Source: Pseudomonadales bacterium (lineage in GTDB: Bacteria; Pseudomonadota; Gammaproteobacteria; Pseudomonadales; Pseudohongiellaceae). Taken from it: 64,000 nucleotides of DNA. Location: NCBI GenBank assembly GCA_024234325.1, contig JACKOJ010000005.1, forward strand, positions 124,001-188,000, given 5' to 3'. How positions within the stretch are numbered: the stretch's first letter is position 1; each line of letters opens with the position of its first letter. The position numbers were made by a program, and so were the translations under genes. This document shows, one piece after another, positions 60,128 through 64,000 of the stretch. The notes beneath the pieces are model-generated. The model was given only the letters and a program-made list of their open reading frames with translations. It had not been told where the DNA came from and made no database searches.

Positions 60128-62398
60128 ATGCATTCCACCATCTCATCCGAGGCCCTGACCGGTCCGCGTCGGCCCGTGCATGCGCACTATGTCACTGCCG
60201 GTGGCATTCGTGTGCAGCGCACCGTGCTGCCCGTGGCACATGGCGAGAGCATCGCGCGGCTGCGTGACAGACTGGACGCCGAGCGTGGCGTCCTGCTCAG
60301 TTCGTCCTTCGAGTACCCGGGGCGCTACAACCGCTGGGATGTGGGTTTTGTGAATCCGCCGCTGGTGCTGACGGCACGGGACCGGGAGCTGCAGATCGAC
60401 GCCCTGAATCCGCGTGGCCGCATCCTGCTGCCGGAGCTGGAACGTGCCCTGCGGAATGAGCCGGCCATCGCAGAGTGCTCGGCAAGGCCGGACAGCCTGC
60501 ATGTTCGCATTCGCCTGCCTGACAAGGAGATGGCAGAGGAACAACGCAGCCGCCAACCCAGTGTGTTCTCGGTGATCCGTGCGCTGTCGGCGCACTTCCA
60601 CAGCGATGAGGACGAGCATCTGGGCCTGTACGGTGCCTTTGCCTACGACCTTGCGTTCCAGTTCGAGGCAGTGAAGAAACATCAGCAGCGCGATGCCGGC
60701 ACCCGCGATCTGGTGCTCTACCTGCCGGACGAGCTGCTGGTGGCGGATCATCATGCCGGCGTGACAAGCCTCATTCGTTACGAGTTTGTCTGCCGACGGG
60801 CGGAGCAGGCCGACCACGAGACCCCCATGGAAACCACGGGCGGCTTTCGCCGCAGCGGCGCGCAGCAGGACTTCGCGTTGCCGCAGCACGCGCATGCGTC
60901 CTGCGATCACGCGCCCGGGGAATACGCGGACATCGTGCGCAGGGCAAAGGACTATTTTCGTCGCGGCGATCTGTTCGAGGTGGTGCCGGGCCAGGTCTTC
61001 CACGAACCCTGCCAGGACAGTCCGGCCCGCATCTTCTCCCGCCTGCAGCAGCGCAACCCGGCACCCTACGGCACCCTGATGAATCTGGGAGAGCGGGAGT
61101 ATCTGCTGGCCGCCTCCCCGGAGATGTATGTGCGTGTGCAGCAGCGGCGGGTGGAGACCTGCCCGATCTCCGGCACCATCGCCCGGGGGGAGGATGCCAT
61201 TGCCGATGCCCGACAGATTCGCGAACTGCTCAACTCCGAGAAGGACGAGGCCGAGCTGTCCATGTGCACGGATGTGGACCGCAACGACAAGAGCCGCGTC
61301 TGCGTGCCGGGTTCCGTGCGCGTCATCGGGCGACGTCAGGTCGAGCTGTATTCCCGTCTCATTCACACCGTGGATCACGTCGAGGGAGAACTGGCCCCCG
61401 AGTACGATGCGCTGGATGCCTTCCTCACCCACGCCTGGGCGGTGACCGTGACTGGTGCGCCGAAACAGGCGGCCATTCAGTTCATTGAGGACCACGAGAA
61501 GAGTCCGCGCCTGTGGTATGGCGGCGCGGTGGGCTTCGTCGGTTTCAACGGCAATCTCAACACCGGCCTGACCCTGCGTGCGGCGCGCATCAAGGACGGC
61601 ATGGCGCAGGTGCGTGTAGGGGCCACACTGCTGATGGACTCGGACCCGGATGCCGAGGAAGCCGAGACCCGTCTGAAGGCCAGCGCCATGCTGGCGGCGA
61701 TCCGGGCGGAGCCCCTGCCTGCAGCACGCAGCCGGCAGCATCCTGTGGTCGCGGGTGCACAGGCGCTGCGTGTGCTCATGGTGGATCACCGCGATTCCTT
61801 CGTGCATAACCTGGGCAGCTATTTCCGCGAACACGGCGTGCAGTTGCAGACTCTGCGCGCGGAAGCGGCGCGGGCACGGCTGGCGCGGGAGGATTTCGAT
61901 CTGGTGATCCTGTCCCCCGGCCCGGGGCGACCGCAGGACTTTGCCCTGTCCTCCACGCTGGCGCTGTGTCAGGCACGGCACATCCCGGTATTCGGTGTGT
62001 GTCTGGGGCTGCAGGGCATCGTCGAGTTCTGTGGCGGCGAGCTGGGCCTGCTGGAGACGCCGATGCACGGCAAATCGTCCCCGATTCAGCATGAAGGCGG
62101 CGTGCTGTTCCAGGGCTTGCCGCAGGCGTTTACGGTGGGACGCTATCACTCGCTGCATGCGCTGGACGTGCCGGGTTGCCTGCGGGTGACGGCGCGAACC
62201 CGCGACGGCGTTGTGATGGCAGTGGAACATCGTGAGCTGCCCATGCTGGCCGTGCAGTTTCATCCCGAATCGATTCTGTCGCTGGAGCAGCAGGCAGGGC
62301 GGGTACTGGTGGCCAATGTTGTACAATACGCGCTGCAACACGCACGTCACTCAACACAGGAACACTCTTACGATGTCTGCCACTATGCCCGGGTCTGA
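60128..62398 (+). CDS. trpE(G): Anthranilate synthase, fused TrpE-TrpG
   Basis: Makes anthranilate from chorismate and glutamine, the first step of tryptophan synthesis. 756 residues: TrpE part (about 1-545) with CPISGTIARGED, ELSMCTDVDRNDKSRVC, YSRLIHTVDHVEG and HAWAVTVTGAPK; TrpG glutaminase (about 555-756) with VDHRDSFVHNL, LSPGPGRP, the nucleophile C625 in GVCLGLQGIVE and FHPES. The fusion and these motifs closely follow the rhizobial TrpE(G) type. Most Gammaproteobacteria have separate trpE and trpG, so lateral origin is possible. Confidence 0.93.
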   Translation: MHSTISSEALTGPRRPVHAHYVTAGGIRVQRTVLPVAHGESIARLRDRLDAERGVLLSSSFEYPGRYNRWDVGFVNPPLVLTARDRELQIDALNPRGRILLPELERALRNEPAIAECSARPDSLHVRIRLPDKEMAEEQRSRQPSVFSVIRALSAHFHSDEDEHLGLYGAFAYDLAFQFEAVKKHQQRDAGTRDLVLYLPDELLVADHHAGVTSLIRYEFVCRRAEQADHETPMETTGGFRRSGAQQDFALPQHAHASCDHAPGEYADIVRRAKDYFRRGDLFEVVPGQVFHEPCQDSPARIFSRLQQRNPAPYGTLMNLGEREYLLAASPEMYVRVQQRRVETCPISGTIARGEDAIADARQIRELLNSEKDEAELSMCTDVDRNDKSRVCVPGSVRVIGRRQVELYSRLIHTVDHVEGELAPEYDALDAFLTHAWAVTVTGAPKQAAIQFIEDHEKSPRLWYGGAVGFVGFNGNLNTGLTLRAARIKDGMAQVRVGATLLMDSDPDAEEAETRLKASAMLAAIRAEPLPAARSRQHPVVAGAQALRVLMVDHRDSFVHNLGSYFREHGVQLQTLRAEAARARLAREDFDLVILSPGPGRPQDFALSSTLALCQARHIPVFGVCLGLQGIVEFCGGELGLLETPMHGKSSPIQHEGGVLFQGLPQAFTVGRYHSLHALDVPGCLRVTARTRDGVVMAVEHRELPMLAVQFHPESILSLEQQAGRVLVANVVQYALQHARHSTQEHSYDVCHYARV

Positions 62399-63257
62399 TG
62401 CGAGTCAGCGTTTTATTTTCGAGAACACCGATATTCGCGGCGAGCTTGTCCGTCTGCACCACAGCTATCTTTCCTGCGTGCAGGGCAAGGGCTACCCGGA
62501 GCCGGTGGCCAGGCTGCTGGGGCAGTTTCTGGCGGCAGCGTCCCTGCTGGCAACCACCATCAAGTTCGAGGGGCGCCTGGTGGTGCAGGCGCGCAGCGAG
62601 GGTGAGATCCGGGTCATGATGGGAGAGTGCAGCAGCGACGGTGCCATTCGCGGCATTGCGCGCTACGAGCAGACTCCGGGCAGCGAACAGTTCTCGGAGC
62701 TGCTGCGCGACGGCACGCTGGTGATCACCATCGATCATCGCAAGGGCGAACCCTATCAGGGCATCGTGTCGCTGGAGGGCAACAGCGTGGCCGACGCCCT
62801 GCAGACCTATTTCGAGCAGTCGGAACAACTGGGCAGCGTGTTCTATTTCGCCAGCGATCGCGAGACGGTGGCGGGGCTGATGCTGCAGCAGTTGCCCACG
62901 CAACTGGAGAAAGACCCGGACATCCGCAAGGGGCAATGGGAGCACTTCTCGACCCTGGCGCGCACGATCACCGACGAGGAGCTGCTGAACCTGCCCAACG
63001 CCGATGTCCTGCACCGTCTCTATCATCAGGAGACGCTGAGAGTCTTCCCGCCCCGCGAACTGCATTTCGCCTGCAGTTGCTCGCGCGAGCGCACGGCGCG
63101 TGCCCTGTCTGCGCTGGGTAGGGAGGAAGTGGAGAGCATCATCGCCGAACAGGGCGGGGTGGAAATCAGTTGTGAATTCTGCGGCACCGAATACAACTTC
63201 GGCCCCGGTGAACTGCGCCTGCTGTTCGAAAGCGCTGAGGACGGTCAGGCGCACTGA
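62373..63257 (+). CDS. hslO: Hsp33 redox-regulated chaperone
   Basis: A holdase activated by oxidation of a zinc centre. 294 residues with the C-terminal zinc tetrad CSCS (CxC) and CEFC (CxxC), and family segments SYLSCVQGKGYPEPV and EPYQGIVSLEGNSVADALQ, YFEQSEQL. The ATG lies inside the last codons of trpE(G) (26-bp overlap) with AGGAA 12 bp upstream. Start choice is supported by family alignment at FENTDIRGELVRL. Confidence 0.92.
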   Translation: MSATMPGSDASQRFIFENTDIRGELVRLHHSYLSCVQGKGYPEPVARLLGQFLAAASLLATTIKFEGRLVVQARSEGEIRVMMGECSSDGAIRGIARYEQTPGSEQFSELLRDGTLVITIDHRKGEPYQGIVSLEGNSVADALQTYFEQSEQLGSVFYFASDRETVAGLMLQQLPTQLEKDPDIRKGQWEHFSTLARTITDEELLNLPNADVLHRLYHQETLRVFPPRELHFACSCSRERTARALSALGREEVESIIAEQGGVEISCEFCGTEYNFGPGELRLLFESAEDGQAH

Positions 63258-63314
63258 CTTCCTGCTTTGTGTTTTTACGTTGCGACACGAGCCAATTTGC
63301 TGGCAATGTGTCAG

Positions 63315-63433
63315 CCCTGAGCACGATACAGAAGCAGGCAGAACCGTCTCGCGCCAGGGAGGGCGCGAGCCGAGCCTGCACAGGGATGTGCGCATTTTGG
63401 CGTGTTCTGAATGCTTCTGTATCGTGCTCAGGG
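63315..63433 (+). repeat. Variable-arm hairpin repeat, copy C
   Basis: The core at 63345-63403 is almost identical to copy B (56 of 59). Arms at 63315-63344 and 63404-63433 pair at 28 of 30 positions, including 22 consecutive, and share no sequence with the arms of A or B. TACGAAGT follows the right arm closely, as it does in copy B (3118-3125 region). It lies between the convergent hslO and ctaA-like genes, where a terminator would be expected. Confidence 0.9.
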
Positions 63434-63480
63434 TGGGCTACGAAGTGAGTAAGAGCCACCTTACGCCCAATCAGCGTGAG

Positions 63481-64000
63481 CTAAGCAGCGGACTCTGATA
63501 GTTGCGCAGCCCTCGCATGCCGGTAGCTGATCCAGATCAGGAACTGCAGACCGAACAGCACGGAGGCTCCGACGAGGTGCAGCGGCTGCACGAAGGCCGG
63601 CATGCCCAGATAGCCCAGAGCGATGCCCGAGACGGTCGAGATCACCACCACCGCGATCATCGCCACCGTCAGCCGTGTCAGCGTGTGCTGCCAGCCCAGC
63701 GAACCAATCATCACCAGCCCAAGCCACAGGTTGCAGCCCAGCACCACCGCAGAGAACAGCCGGTGCACGTTGAAGACCCACGGCAACGCCTCTACCCAGG
63801 ACGAACGCTCCGCGCCTTCCGTGTGGTTCAGGTAGTCGATCATTTCCCGCACCTCCGTGCCCAGGGTGACCTGGATGACCGTCAGTGCCAGTACGATGTT
63901 CAGCCACTTGCCGGCCTGTGGCGAAATTCCGTCGATGGACTCCGCCAGCACGATGCCGCGGCGCGACCGGGCCAGGGCGAACAGCAGCGTGCCCACGATG
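63481..64000 (-). CDS. COX15/CtaA-like heme A synthase, C-terminal part (5' end outside window)
   Basis: Heme A synthase oxidises the C8 methyl of heme O for cytochrome oxidase. 172 residues are visible with the frame open to the window edge; the family is usually near 340. IQVTLGTEVREMID is the family signature. FNVHRLFSAVVLGCN and VQPLHLVGASVLFGLQ carry the second-half heme-ligand histidines, and about four membrane spans are seen. Ends at TAG, convergent with hslO, with repeat copy C between them. Confidence 0.82.
   Translation of the reverse strand, partial: IVGTLLFALARSRRGIVLAESIDGISPQAGKWLNIVLALTVIQVTLGTEVREMIDYLNHTEGAERSSWVEALPWVFNVHRLFSAVVLGCNLWLGLVMIGSLGWQHTLTRLTVAMIAVVVISTVSGIALGYLGMPAFVQPLHLVGASVLFGLQFLIWISYRHARAAQLSESAA

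Noticed and set aside
60143..62350. 735-codon open frame antisense to trpE(G)
   Set aside because: It mirrors third-position GC bias of the real gene; the translation is low-complexity His/Gln/Leu without motifs.

Overview
The window reads as one chromosomal stretch of a high-GC, free-living Gammaproteobacterium. The conserved gene order (hemA-prfA-prmC-moeB; gatCAB divergent from mreBCD-maf-rng-yhdP-nit), RhlB and a PA4642-type protein are typical of the Pseudomonas/Cellvibrio side of the class. The many acyl-CoA dehydrogenases suggest a lipid-degrading marine lineage (Halieaceae-like), but that placement is inference. I see no rRNA, tRNA, CRISPR, insertion sequence or prophage.

Layout: 1-5432, tRNA-dependent heme entry, translation termination, MoeB and RhlB; 5487-9128 (reverse), PA4642-like protein and GatBAC; 9487-20086, rod-shape genes, Maf, RNase G, YhdP, a nitrilase-family amidase and a DUF445 membrane protein; 20423-21700, TetR regulator and an orphan ExbD; 21805-24918, an aldolase/dehydrogenase fusion beside MtnA, a possible methylthioribose or 5-deoxyribose disposal route; 24926-33109, HinT, an SDR, secreted enzymes, SelD fusion, a patatin and small envelope proteins; 33288-36819, a ThDP enzyme, a small gene behind overlapping LexA-like operators and a DUF4105 protein; 37329-41480, an acyl-CoA dehydrogenase pair with a histidine phosphatase and a kinase-like protein; 41645-45609, a split spermidine-synthase-like pair, a PAP2 phosphatase and EptA behind a PmrA-like box; 45602-56066, FadH, Usp, cardiolipin synthase with its nuclease-like partner, and a beta-oxidation cluster; 56079-58641, methyltransferase, serine hydrolase and a hidden hemP with Fur-like control; 58804-64000, a secreted protein, a trpL attenuator with fused trpE(G), Hsp33 and the end of a CtaA-like gene.

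The most unusual structure is a three-copy intergenic repeat (2799-2895, 2993-3099, 63315-63433). Each copy has a nearly identical 59-bp core. The core is bracketed by 19-30 bp inverted-repeat arms that pair almost perfectly within a copy but are unrelated between copies. Other regulatory signals readable directly are the near-leaderless trpL attenuator with tandem Trp codons, the LexA-like operators over a consensus-like promoter, the PmrA-like box before eptA and the Fur-like box before hemP.
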